A stretch of DNA of 64,000 bases from Biscogniauxia marginata (lineage: Eukaryota > Ascomycota > Sordariomycetes > Xylariales > Xylariaceae): NCBI GenBank assembly GCA_022695795.1, contig MU404180.1, forward strand, positions 1-64,000, in the 5' to 3' direction. Below the pieces are notes generated by a model. It ran no database searches. It saw only the letters and a list, made by a program, of their open reading frames with translations, and was not told the origin of the DNA. Of this stretch, positions 34,038-45,800 are shown piece by piece. How positions within the stretch are numbered: position 1 is the first letter of the stretch; every line of letters starts with the position of its first letter. The position numbers and the translations under genes are program-made.

Positions 34038-35948
34038 ATGGACGAGATCGCTAAAGAGTACGATGTCATCGTCTTGGGCACCGGTATGTCGAGCCCCGCA
34101 CCCAATATAAACCCAAGTCCGTCATCGTGAAGCTAACCCTCGCGCAGGTCTGACCGAGTGTATCCTCTCCGGGTAGGCAAAACCGCGCCGCTGAGATGAC
34201 ATGAGATGCGATTCGTGTTGTTTTGTTCCCGGCTAACGAATCCCCTCTCTTTCTGTTTGCAGTGTTCTGAGTGTCAAGGGCCGCAAGGTGCTACATATCG
34301 ATCGAAACGACCACTATGGAGGGTGCGTACCAACCTGAACAACCTCTCCCTTCCCTCCTCTCCCCTTTTCTCCCGGTGCTAACGAACCTGGTAATGCAGA
34401 GAAGCCGCCTCCGTGAACCTCGAGATGGTATATACACCAACCCAGCACCTTCACGGCCGTCCCGCCGACCCCGCCCCTATCTGACAATAACTGACCACCT
34501 CTTTTTTTCTCTCCCATACAGCTGTTCAAGAAGTACGGCAACTATGCGCAGGGCGAGAAGCCGTGGGAGAAGTACGGTCGCCAGAACGACTGGAACATCG
34601 ACTTGGTTCCCAAGCTGCTGATGTCCTCCGGCGAGCTGACCAACATCCTCGTTTCGACCGACGTCACCCGCTACCTCGAGTTCAAGCAGGTCGCCGGCAG
34701 CTATGTCCAGCAGGGCTCTGGCTCCAAGGCCACCGTCGCCAAGGTCCCCTCCGATGCCACCGAGGCCCTGCGATCCCCGTTGCTGGGCATCTTCGAGAAG
34801 CGCCGAATGAAGAGCTTCATCGAGTGGATCGGTACATTCGATATCAATGATCCCGCCACGCACAAGGGTAAGTCACAAGCGAGCCTCTGTAGAGAGGCGA
34901 TCATCGGATTAACAGTCTCACTTGTAGGCCTCGACATGAGCACGTGCACGATGAAGGACGTCTATGACAAGTTCGGCCTCGAGGACGGTACCCGCGACTT
35001 TGTCGGCCACGCCATGGCGCTTTACTTGTCCGACAACTACATCGAGGAGACAGGCAGGGCCCCTGAGTCGATCGAGCGCATTCGTTTGTATGGAAACTCT
35101 GTCGCAAGATACGGCAAGTCCCCGTACATCTACCCTCTGTATGGCCTTGGCGAGCTGCCACAGGGTTTCGCACGTCTTTCGGCTATCTACGGTGGTACCT
35201 ACATGCTCAACACGAGCGTTGATGAGCTTGTGTACGACGGAGACAAGGCTGTGGGCATCAAGGCAACCATGAAGACTGGTGTCGAGCCCGATATGAAGTT
35301 CGAGACCAAGGCCGGCATGATCCTGGGTGACCCATCGTACTTCCCTAGCAAGGTAAAGGTTGTCGGGCATGTGCTCAAAGCCATCTGCGTGCTCAAGCAC
35401 CCGTTGGCTGGCACAAGTGAATGCGACTCGTGCCAGTTGATCATCCCCCAGTCCCAAGTTGGGCGCAAGAACGGTGAGTGTTCTAGAACAGAAAGTCCTG
35501 GGTGGGTCTCAACGACAGAAAACTAACGTGAGACTAGACATCTACATTGCCTGCGTATCCTCGGCGCACAACGTGTGCCCCAAGGGATACTATATCGCTA
35601 TCGTATCCACCATCGCTGAGACATCTGCCAACCACCACCTAGAGCTACAGCCTGGTCTAGAACGCCTAGGCAAGATCGAGGAGCAGTTCATGGTAAGCTA
35701 TCACGATTAAAAATCCCCAACTGCGAGGTATGATCGTACTAACTGAAACGACACAGGGTCCCCCTATCCCTCTCTACGAGCCCCTGGAAGATGGCAAGAA
35801 GGACAACATCTTTATCTCGAAGAGCTACGATGCCACATCTCACTTCGAGACCACCACCGATGACGTCAAGGATATCTACGCGCGCTGCACCGGTGAGGAA
35901 CTGAAGGTCGAGGGCCTAAGAGAAGGCCTTCAGGTTACCGAGGAATAA
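34038..35948 (+). CDS. GDI1: Rab GDP-dissociation inhibitor (465 aa, 8 exons)
   Basis: Cytosolic protein that extracts prenylated GDP-bound Rab/Ypt GTPases from membranes and recycles them in secretion and endocytosis. Exons: 34038-34083, 34148-34172, 34263-34322, 34400-34427, 34522-34867, 34928-35473, 35538-35692, 35757-35948. All introns are GT-AG and 60-94 nt, and the joined frame gives 465 residues, the usual size. The N-terminal nucleotide-fold motif reads YDVIVLGTGLTECILSG, then VLHIDRNDHYGG. The Rab-binding and conserved regions include MSSGELTNILVSTDVTRYLE, YPLYGLGELPQGFARLSAIY and GDPSYFP. The C-terminus is short and acidic with no prenylation motif, as expected for GDI and against Rab escort protein. 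The first four exons total only 159 nt. Confidence 0.97.
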
Positions 35949-36532
35949 AGAAGCCGCGATGTTTTTGCTTTTTCTCTCAAAGCGCCGTCAGCAGTAGTCT
36001 AAAATATGGGTGGGAGATAATAGGACCTTGAATGGAAGGGGAATACGGTGCACAAACCTGTCAACCTTATCACCTTTTCTTCATAACAAATGGAGATGCA
36101 GAACAGTCAGTCCGGGGGAGAAAATGAGAAGAAAAGAAAAAAGGAGCAGGAAAATGATGCTTGCGTTTTTTTTCTTCCCTCTTTTATTGTTGTCCCAAAT
36201 CTTCCCTCCCAAATCCCCAAATGATAAAAACACTCCCCCGATTACATAGTACCTCCTCCTCTTAAGATTCAGTCAGAAGCTGTAGTTTAAAGAAGAAGAA
36301 GAAGAAGAGATGAAAAGGTCGTCTTTTTTTTTTTTGCACGTACCTAACCTAACCTTATCTTTGTTTTAATTAGAACACCATAAGCTACATCTTACTACTA
36401 CTCTACCTAACCTAACCTGACCTGACCTAACCTGGCATATCTACCTACGTATCTACCTGTGTATATCTAACTATGATTTAAAAGCTAGACTACATGACGG
36501 CGCTTGTGCTGTGTGTTATGTGTGCTATGTGT

Positions 36533-36562
36533 TCTCTCTCTCTCTCTCTTGTGTGTGTGTGT
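36533..36562 (+). repeat. (TC)n followed by (TG)n compound microsatellite
   Basis: About eight TC units followed directly by six TG units, in the downstream flank of GDI1. Confidence 0.9.
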
Positions 36563-36874
36563 AGGTAATCTGATTCGAGTAATTGCTAGGAATTTTAATG
36601 GTCGTGTCTGAGGGTTTTCTGGGTGGGATGATGTACGAAGTAGGGGGTGGGCGAGGAATGAGTATTCTTAATATCCCCCTCCCCTTTTTAACTCCCCCTT
36701 TTACTTTATATATTGCTTCTTTGGTGGGTGGAGGGGACATCTAGAAGGATCTAGACCTAGCCTTGAAGAGGTCAGTCAGATATCTCATTCATTAATGTCT
36801 TGTCCAAATCATCTGGTCTTGTCTACTTACGTTTTAGAATCGAATCGATGGGTCGTTTTGGTCTTTTCTCCCTG

Positions 36875-36896
36875 CTCCTCCTCCTCCTCCTCCTCC
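36875..36896 (+). repeat. (CTC)7 microsatellite
   Basis: Seven CTC units in non-coding DNA about 0.9 kb after the GDI1 stop. Confidence 0.9.
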
Positions 36897-39800
36897 GTCC
36901 TATTGAGAGAGGGAGGGAGGAGTGGAGAGTTGAAAATTATGGCTAGGTATTAGGTAGATATAGATAGAGTAGGTAGACTGCCCCTATGATGATTCCTTCC
37001 GAACCTCTTTCCCCTCATCTGGTGCTGACAGGATAATGACGGACCTGCCTCATTTGTCTGCGATACACACCTTGTAGTATATCATGTAAAGGGATGTGTG
37101 CGCGCGCGTGGGCCTGCCGGCCTAAGAGAAACAAAGCAGAATGAAGCGGAAAACGTGTCACGCGTGAACTACTAGAGGTAAGGTCCACTAGGCTGAGTAG
37201 TACGAGTTGTGCTAGCTGGAGTAAAAGAAATCATGAGAGTTCACCACATTGCCGATGCCGGACCTTAATCGAACTTCCCCTTTTCTTTTCTTCTTCCTGT
37301 CTTTTCTGTTTACCTCCCTTCCCCTCGCTCGCGACGTTAGGATATATGTATGTACCTACTAGGCGTCGCATCCACGTTCCTAGCTAGGTGGAAGAGATTC
37401 TCTAGTGAAAATAAGCCTTTTTCTTCTCTTAAAGTCTTTCGGGCTTGTAGAGGATTCCGACAGTACTTGGTTGGTACAAGCGGCTTCCTTGCGTAATATG
37501 GCGAAGTGGAAATCTAACCCGGTTTTGATAGCTCTCTATAACTGGATTCTCCTGATGGGAGCCTGGGTTGTTATGGGATGTGGTGGTTTACTCAAGCTAA
37601 TGCCCCCCCTGGATATGGATATCCTTGGAAGCAAGTAGTGGTAGGTGAGTACATTACCACTTAGATAATCGGGAGAGTATTTCACGTGTGTCTACTATTG
37701 GAGCTTGGTGCTATAACCCCCTGTCTATCTTGCTACGAAGAAGAACTCTGCTTCTTTACTGTAGGCACTATTCACTTCTGTTCTAATTAGTGACTGCTGT
37801 TGTAGTTTCTCTATTCACCTCAAACCCTTCTATTGAACCTCTACTATAGATAAACGCACACATGGAGATTGCCCCCCCCCAACCCCGGCCAACGTCTAAA
37901 GGGATGAGAAATACTTATCCTCATAATTTTTTTTTAACTTCCCGTGTGTATGATTATATTCTCATCCCTAATTTCATTGGATATGTCCTAGTCTAGTGGC
38001 CTGGCTGTGATTGGCAAGCTCCCCTTTTCTTGATGGGTTGTTTAGTGTAAAGTCATGTTGCTCTACGATAGATCATAGTCAGCATCTGAGGTATAGCTCG
38101 CAGCTTTTCTTTTATGATTTATCAATCTAGGCAAGGTTACGTCTCACTGTGTGTGAGTGATGTGGCCATACAAGCCTATTAAAGTTTGGGACGCCTTTTA
38201 TTCAGGTGAACCCTGGGCATGAGACCTGTACCGTGAACTCCTCGTTGAAAGAAGATTTCTGTAATAACCTTTAAAGCTTATCAGGCTATGTATCTTATCC
38301 TATGCTCAGTGATGAACTCACTATATCCAGGACTCACCGCGGTATGCTAATTTCTCAGGACCTTTTGCGATGTACATCTATCTACCCAACTCGCGGTCTT
38401 CCCTCCCTAGACGTACACTCCTCTATTCTCTGAATATTAATTTCCTGCTTGTGGTGTAAATCTGCTATCGAGGAGTGTGAGTGTATACGACTCAATATAC
38501 CTAGGTACTGGGTGTGTGTGTATCTGTAATTGCGTGTATTGAGGTAGACCTTTGGGGTACTTAGGCTTATTAGGGGCCCAACATCAACGGCGGCATTGTA
38601 GGTTACAAGCAATCACTAATCCGGATTACAAATACATCGATACGGGCCGATGCTGATGGACCCCTATCTGGTATTGTCCTCGATACGAAGCTTCCCAAGT
38701 GGTTATGAGGTACAACGGTGGCTTCGCCGGTGTATCCGACCTTAACAGTCGCCTTTTTTCCATTTCTAATCAGAAAAGGAAATTTCCTCACGTACTCGTG
38801 CCATGTTTGCCATTCGTCCACATCGGTACAGAACATAGCATCTCTATTCTTGGAATGGGGGCCGACATCCATTAATAGATGCCGAAAGCGCGCCAGTAGA
38901 AGCTCGGCCCGTCCCCTGGCCCGGCATAAAAACCGCCCCAGCCCCCCCTATTCTAGCAAACGCACAGTGATGATGCGTCGTCCCGCCCCCTCCACATCTC
39001 AAAAGTATTTTCCGTCAGTCAGTCATCCTGTTTGCTGGCCGCTGATATGTTGTGGCCGCCTTCTTTCTATGTATAACGGCCCGAGTCCACGGTCCCGGGC
39101 TCCCTCCATCGGGAGGAGGAGGAGGAGGCTCTGCCCGGACACATGTAAGAGGCCACCGTCGCCCGCTTCCATTCCCTCGGAGGTGGCAGGCAACAGTAGC
39201 CTACCAGGCCCAAGTATCCGGGATCAGCCATCCTGTTCGACATTTTATTAGCGTAGAATGACGCAGAAGAATTTTTCTGCTTATCTGCAGAAAGTAAAAT
39301 AACTGCAGGTGTTTCTTTTTCTTTCCGCGTCGCATGTCACTTCTCGCTGAGGACTGGTATGTTGTTGGTCAGCCCCCCAGTCGAGGTTGGTTTTGGCTGT
39401 GCCGACGACAGCTAGATCTACTGGTCCTAAGTAGGTATTCTTACATGCTCCGGGGCCGACAGGACGGCAATCGTTCCTACAGAACATCGCGGTTGATGTT
39501 CTTGCTTGAGTCGTAATCATCAGGGGCTGCGGTCCCGATCCGGAATCTCCTGGCTCAATGTGTTCGGCCCCTTAGATATAGGACGATTTATTGTTAGGCG
39601 TATATTTCAAACACATCTGGGATAAGATTACCTTTTGGAACTCTCGTCTTACCAACCAAACTGATATAAAACTAACATGATGTTGCACATACCCACGGCG
39701 ATGACCAACATGTTCCTCTAAGGCAGCAGACGTAAACGTAACGAACGAGAATAGCATCGAATAGGAAACGTATTACACGTATCCGGAGGCCAAGTTCATC

Positions 39801-42800
39801 TGTGTACCCATTCTATCTTGAACGAAACTAAGCCCACCGTTCTGTTCATAGTCATGGGGCGTTGGTCTCGAGATCTACCCCCAGGTGAGCTTGAGAAAAA
39901 GGCAGTAAGTATCTAATAACTCGTCTCATGACAATACGACGAAGACATCCTCTGCTCACCGAAAATAGACGATAACTATGTTCTGTTTCTTCTAATTCTA
40001 GTACCTTGCATGCGAGGGAAGCCTTTGCTTGGACTCCTGGCTACTTGGGAAGAGGGGGTGGTGAAGTCCATGAACATGCATTACCATTACTTGGAGAGGC
40101 CTTGTCGAGATACATATCTAGCTCTCTGCTTTAAAAAATGGGGGGCTTCGATCTTCGATTGATATACACTCACTACATGAACCGTCACGATAGAGTCACG
40201 ACAGGATCCCGCTAGGGGGTATATGACTAGGAGCCGGCGTATACATATAAGGAACCAAGGTAAAAATCACCTGCTGGTAACTATATTTACCGTCAACTTA
40301 CGGTCTAGAATAAGCATCCCAAGTGTCCTTGGTCCTAGCAAAAGAAAGCAATGTTCTTACAGATGGAGTAGCTCTACCTTTCTGCCCGGTCAAGACGAGA
40401 CGAGGCTACCTAGCTACCTACCTAACCATCTGACCATCGTCACCGCTCTACCCCCTTTATTCCGTGACACCGCATAGCCTACCCACCCGGCATGCATTTA
40501 TTATTCCCAGCCGCTCTTCCTGTTCCACGTACACATCGTTCACAATAACGAAAGAAAATAAATAATAAAAATAAATAAGGGGATAACAACATGCGAAATT
40601 GTCCATACTGAAAACCTACCTTACTAACTCACACTTCTGTATTTAGCACTGACCAGGATTTGGCGAAAAGTGGGCTTGTCCAGTTCTGCAGGAGGTTAGT
40701 TACCTTAGCATACATATAGATAGAAAAGTGTGTTCCCTCGAGGCTAGACGCGAAGGAAAATCTCTCCATCTACCTCTTAGGTTAGGGATTCTAAACCTAG
40801 AGTCGGTGGATCCTAGCTCGTGTTTCCCCAGGAGAGCTTCACCCCTATCGCACACGCAGTACATAGATAGATCTTCAGGAGAGAAGGGAGGGGGTGGCTA
40901 TCTTCGTTTGAAGCCTCCCCAGGTCCACAAGTAGCTAGCTACCGGTAGCTCAACTCACCGGGTTTCGATCTGGGTTTTAGGTATCATGCATAGTCAGCCT
41001 ATACGAGAGGTTGGCGGGTTCGTCCGAGGGATGGATTGGCCCACCGTCGTCATTAGAGGCATACAGGTACGTAGGTATATAGATAGATAGATATTAGAGC
41101 TGAAGATGGCACTGATGTCAGTCATCAGTCAGTGGGTCAGTTAGTTAGATTGGCGATGCTCACCCCATTACGGCTAAGTACTAACTACTAACTAGTCTTG
41201 ATCATGAACAAACTTGGGAGCTCGTGAAACCTTTTCTCTCCTACGTACCGCGCCACCCTTTCCCCCCTTTTATCCAGGGGGAGAGAGGGAGGAGGAAGCC
41301 ACCCCTCAGAGAGAAACGGCCCCCTAATGGCACAGGCTTAGCTAATGTCATCCCCTCCCCCCTTCTCCACCCTTCTTCTTCTTCTTCTTCTCTCCGGGAC
41401 TAGGAGACGGTCCCGATTCTATTCTGTTCTATCTTTGTAAGTAAAAGTTCCATGCACTCATTAGTGATCGTCCCCCCCTTCCCCCTCAGAAGCTGAAAAA
41501 ACAGTTAGGCTTCATGACCAATAGTAAAGAGACCGGGGAAGGGGGGAGACATCACCTACTCCTTTCGTTTCAAGACAATTTCCAGGGGAAGGGTCTGACT
41601 TGCTTACATAGGCAGGCTGCAGGTTAAGAAATAAAGTAGGTAGCAACGTGGAAATCTTAATTAAATAACACAAGCCGGCGAATGTGCCGATGTTCTTTAA
41701 TTAGGTCGTTACTTGCTACCGAATTGATCTCCCCGGATTGGAGAAGGGGGTTAGATCGACCGAGGTATCTTTTCTTTCCTTTTTCATTTTTGGCCGCGTG
41801 TGAGGTCGGAGAAGAATTCATTTGTTACCATGTGCAGTTAGTATGTGTATATGCACGATGCCTGCTTCGATTGTAAGAGGTCGACGAATCGATCAATTCG
41901 GCCTGGCTTGTGACTAAATTATATTTTTACCTTTAACACTTTGCCTGCTATGCTCTGTCTTGTCTGTCTGTCTAGCATGTGTGTATGTATGGATATGGAA
42001 ATATGTATGTCTATCTTGTCGCAATTGGGGTTTGCGTTGCCCACATCTGCTCGTTGGTTGGCCTGTCTCTCTCTCTCTCCCGCGGTAACACTACATAGAG
42101 ATGTATGTATGTAAATACGTTTTGGGGTTTTGTTTTTCTATTCCAAAAAGAAAAAGAAAGGAAAAACATGAGGGGAGATAATTGTTTCTATTATTATCTC
42201 ACCTCCCTCCCCAATTGGTCGTCTGTTAATTTTTCATTCGTACCACAAGGGCGAAAAAAAAAAACACTCGGCCGGCACAAGTCTGACCACGCGTCGAATG
42301 ACGATACGATCAAAAACTACCCTAAGGTATACGACGCAATATTATCTGATGACCTTTTTGTTCGTGTCCCGTCGTCGTCGTTGTTTCTGCAGCAGCTGCA
42401 TATCACCTTATCTTACCTTAGATGATACAGAGGCGTTCACTCGTCGTGTTTGAGCCTCCTTTCGATTGACACACACAGCTGACCATGTAAACTGATTCAT
42501 ATCGGGACTGCATGATATGACAGCAGCTTAAGATACCCTGGCTATTTCCGTATGTTTCCCCCCCTCATTTTCAGCCGCTCTGGGCCCCGAGTCTATAGTT
42601 AGCCAACGGCGGAGATGGTGAAACGACGACGGGAACGTTGGGGAGGCTAACGTCGCATATTGCCAGTCAGTCAATTAATCAATCAATCAAGTTTTATCAA
42701 TTCAGCCCGTCAGCCAGTTGGTTTCCCGTTTGGACCTTGTCTCCAAGAACCAACCACTAGACATCCCCTATTGACATGCAACCCACAACGGTTGCTTATC

Positions 42801-45800
42801 GATCGGAAACTGGGGAAATAAACCGATCGAACATTCACTTTTGAGCTATGGAAGAGCCCCCACGTGATACTAGAGATCTCGGTAGCATGGATGAATAGCA
42901 CAGAACGAAGACCAACTTGAACTTCTTGCCTCTATTTACAGTATCAAGAGGATGCAAGGTAATTTAACCTTCACCCAGTTTGGACAAGCAGCCCCGGCCA
43001 GGTGACGAAAAACCAGCTACATACCTTGCCTGTATACCTACCTTTTCTTTTTGTCTGACGATAGTGTAGAGTTGGATGACGAAGGTAACGAGATTAAACC
43101 GATTTATTTTTATTTTTCATTTTCGGGTTTAATACCCTACTTTCTTCAGCTTTGAATAGCCGGGCAGCGTAAGTCGAAAGGATAATGGGCTACAGCGTGT
43201 GTGCGGCGAAGATATTCGAGTTGTGGGCGAAGGGGGTTTCTGTAGTAAGATCTAGGTCGGGTAGTTTAGCGCGGTAAAAGCCACGAGAAATTTCGATACT
43301 AGTGTACGAAGCAACCTAGTGTATAGTAGATGGTGTGAGTGGCACCGTTCCGCGGGTAGTATCCTACGAGTAAGCGTAGGTGGAACCTTCGATATACTGT
43401 CATCGGCGTGAGCAATCGATGATAGTAGTAGTGGTGGTGAAGGTGACTATGACGATGATCAATCATGGTACGATAAGAGAAGAATATCTAACCACATAGG
43501 TAAAGTACCTACCTACAGTAAAAAGGCACATACATACATAGCTTACATAGCAGCATGTGCTTGCTAGGTATCTAACAGTCGTGCATGTGGGTAGCTCAGC
43601 TATCACTACTCTTGCGTGTGCAGGCCGCCTTGTTGGAAAAGTGAGCCCCGATGCTACCGTAATGCCATGTTCGTCGCGATGCATGCATGAAGAGCAGAGA
43701 CCCTGCAGGTTCGAAGCATAGAAAAGTAACGATATGTACCTACCATCGAAACTGTGAAGTTCGAGCTCGAAGGAACAAAGAACCTTGCCCTCCACATGGC
43801 AAAGCGGAGGAGGTACATCGAAGTATACCTAGAGGGTTACCTTCATATTAGATAGCACAGTTAAGAAAGCTCCCCACTTCCCCCTTATCCGACAGGGGTG
43901 ACGATGCACCGCGGATCGAACTACTCAGAGGTCCGGCTTTATGCGTAACTAAGTCCATAGAGTGTACCACGCACGCGTCTAATCATCATCTCCAGGGGCA
44001 AGGGGGAAGAAAAGATGACGACAAGGGTCCTTTCAGAGTTGTGTCACGCCGTTTTGCGGGTGCTAAATTACGTCAATGTAGCGTAGAAGTGTGTACAACG
44101 GTGGTGCTCCTCCTGGTGACAAATATAGAAAATTGACAGGGGTGTTGGAGGTGGGGGTTGTGCTGCTCAAAGCTTGGTACTTCTCCTTGAGTGGGGAGAG
44201 GAAACGGGCGAGACTGGGAGGAGCTGAGAGAGAGAGCTCATTCCTAGGGGTGGGTAGTGTACCTATCATCCTCCCGACCTACATACATGCAGTCAGTTGT
44301 CCGGGGTTAAACCAATTGGCCTATCTAACGGGTACCTCTTTGCAGGCCCTCTGTGGAGGTCGAGTGCGGGAGAGATTCGTGGAATCAGCGTCCGCGGTCC
44401 CTTCGCATGCCCTTGATATTGCATCGATCCCGTGGTCTGAACCCGCAGAGTGCAGCAATAGCTGAGCCTACGCGGTAGTATCCGGATGTCCCGATGCCAC
44501 CGAGTATATGGATAGGCCCACGATACTTGCCTACCTGTCTCGCCTGTCTGTGAGGCGCACTGCTTAACTCGAGTGCTGGTCAAGGGTCTGTTGCATCCGT
44601 ACTACCCGGCGATTATAGACAGAAGGTAAATCGAGGCACACGCTTCTGTAATACTGGATTATGCACTTTCCTGTTTCAGGTTTGAGTCATGGAGGGTTGT
44701 AGGGCCGGCTGAATGGTCGAACCGTCAACCACGTGCTGTACGACCATTATGGTTCCTACAGCCTCGGTCTTACGCCCTCCATAGAAACCCTATTCCTGGT
44801 CGTAGAAAGTGGCCTGCAGTCGACTGGCGAATAGTAGGCCGCGGTATATCCAGCTCTTTCCTGTTGGTGCTGTGTGTACTATGGGTTCTCGAGTAATAGG
44901 AGATAAGCCAACGACCTTGTTGGCTAGGTAGTATGTATTATATGTAAGTGGCAGGGGCCTGGTCAGAACAGATCATAAACAGCTTTGAGACAAATACACC
45001 GAGTGCAGCTGACCAGAAGAACATCTTCCTTAGGAGTCGAGACAATCGCTTGTAATAACCCAGCGTTGCCTTGCAGGTATGAACCATGTTACAGAACCAA
45101 AATGATTCGAGATCGACTAATATCGATCGAGTTTCTGGAACTAGCGTCTGATAAACTTGCCCCCCTGAGTGACCTGGTCTTACAGTACGTGTGATCGTTA
45201 GGTAGGAGAGTGAAAAAAAGGAGGATCCCCTGACGTCTAGGGAAACTAAGGGCATGACCGTTCAGGAGTCGTTGGCCGCATGAATGGTGTGCCATATTGA
45301 TTTGTGAACCCGTCAGAGTATTTCTCTGGGCTCAGGGGCAGAGACAGCAGCAGGACCGGACCAGTTGTCTGGCCTTAGAGACGACTATTCATAGAACTCT
45401 GCAGGCTATCTGTACTCGCCGGCCCAAATTCTTGACCGGCCGTTCAGTCACTCCGAGATCTAGCCATTGACAAATTCCTATGACAATTCGGCCATCTGTT
45501 GGTCACTGGTTATCTATAGCTAAGGCTCATATAGTGACTGAGTGTGTCAACCTACCACTAGGTAGCTCTAATCTGTCAAATAGGTGTCATGGATTTCCTA
45601 TCCTATATTCAGTCTCAATGAGCCTGTCCCGTAAGAAAAATTTTTATACGCTCCTAAGCTAGCTTTTTAGGCAAGGCTGTCTCAAGTAGCCATGGTAGGA
45701 CTAATGTTGTAATCCAAGACGAGTAAGTCTTGTCGTGAATACATAGAGTGAAGTCTTGCGGTCAGCTTCATATTTTCCAAGCGAGTATTAGGGGTTTGCT

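Noticed and set aside
36342..36434. CCTAAC/CCTGAC repeats resembling telomeric CCCTAA
   Set aside because: Unit is a 5-mer, only a few copies occur, and the site is between ordinary genes; fungal telomere repeats are TTAGGG.
38603..39251. Overlapping frames of 89 (minus) and 177 (plus) codons
   Set aside because: The minus frame looks fairly protein-like but no family is recognised and no splice-linked exons were found; the plus frame is Arg/Ser/Pro-rich shadow.
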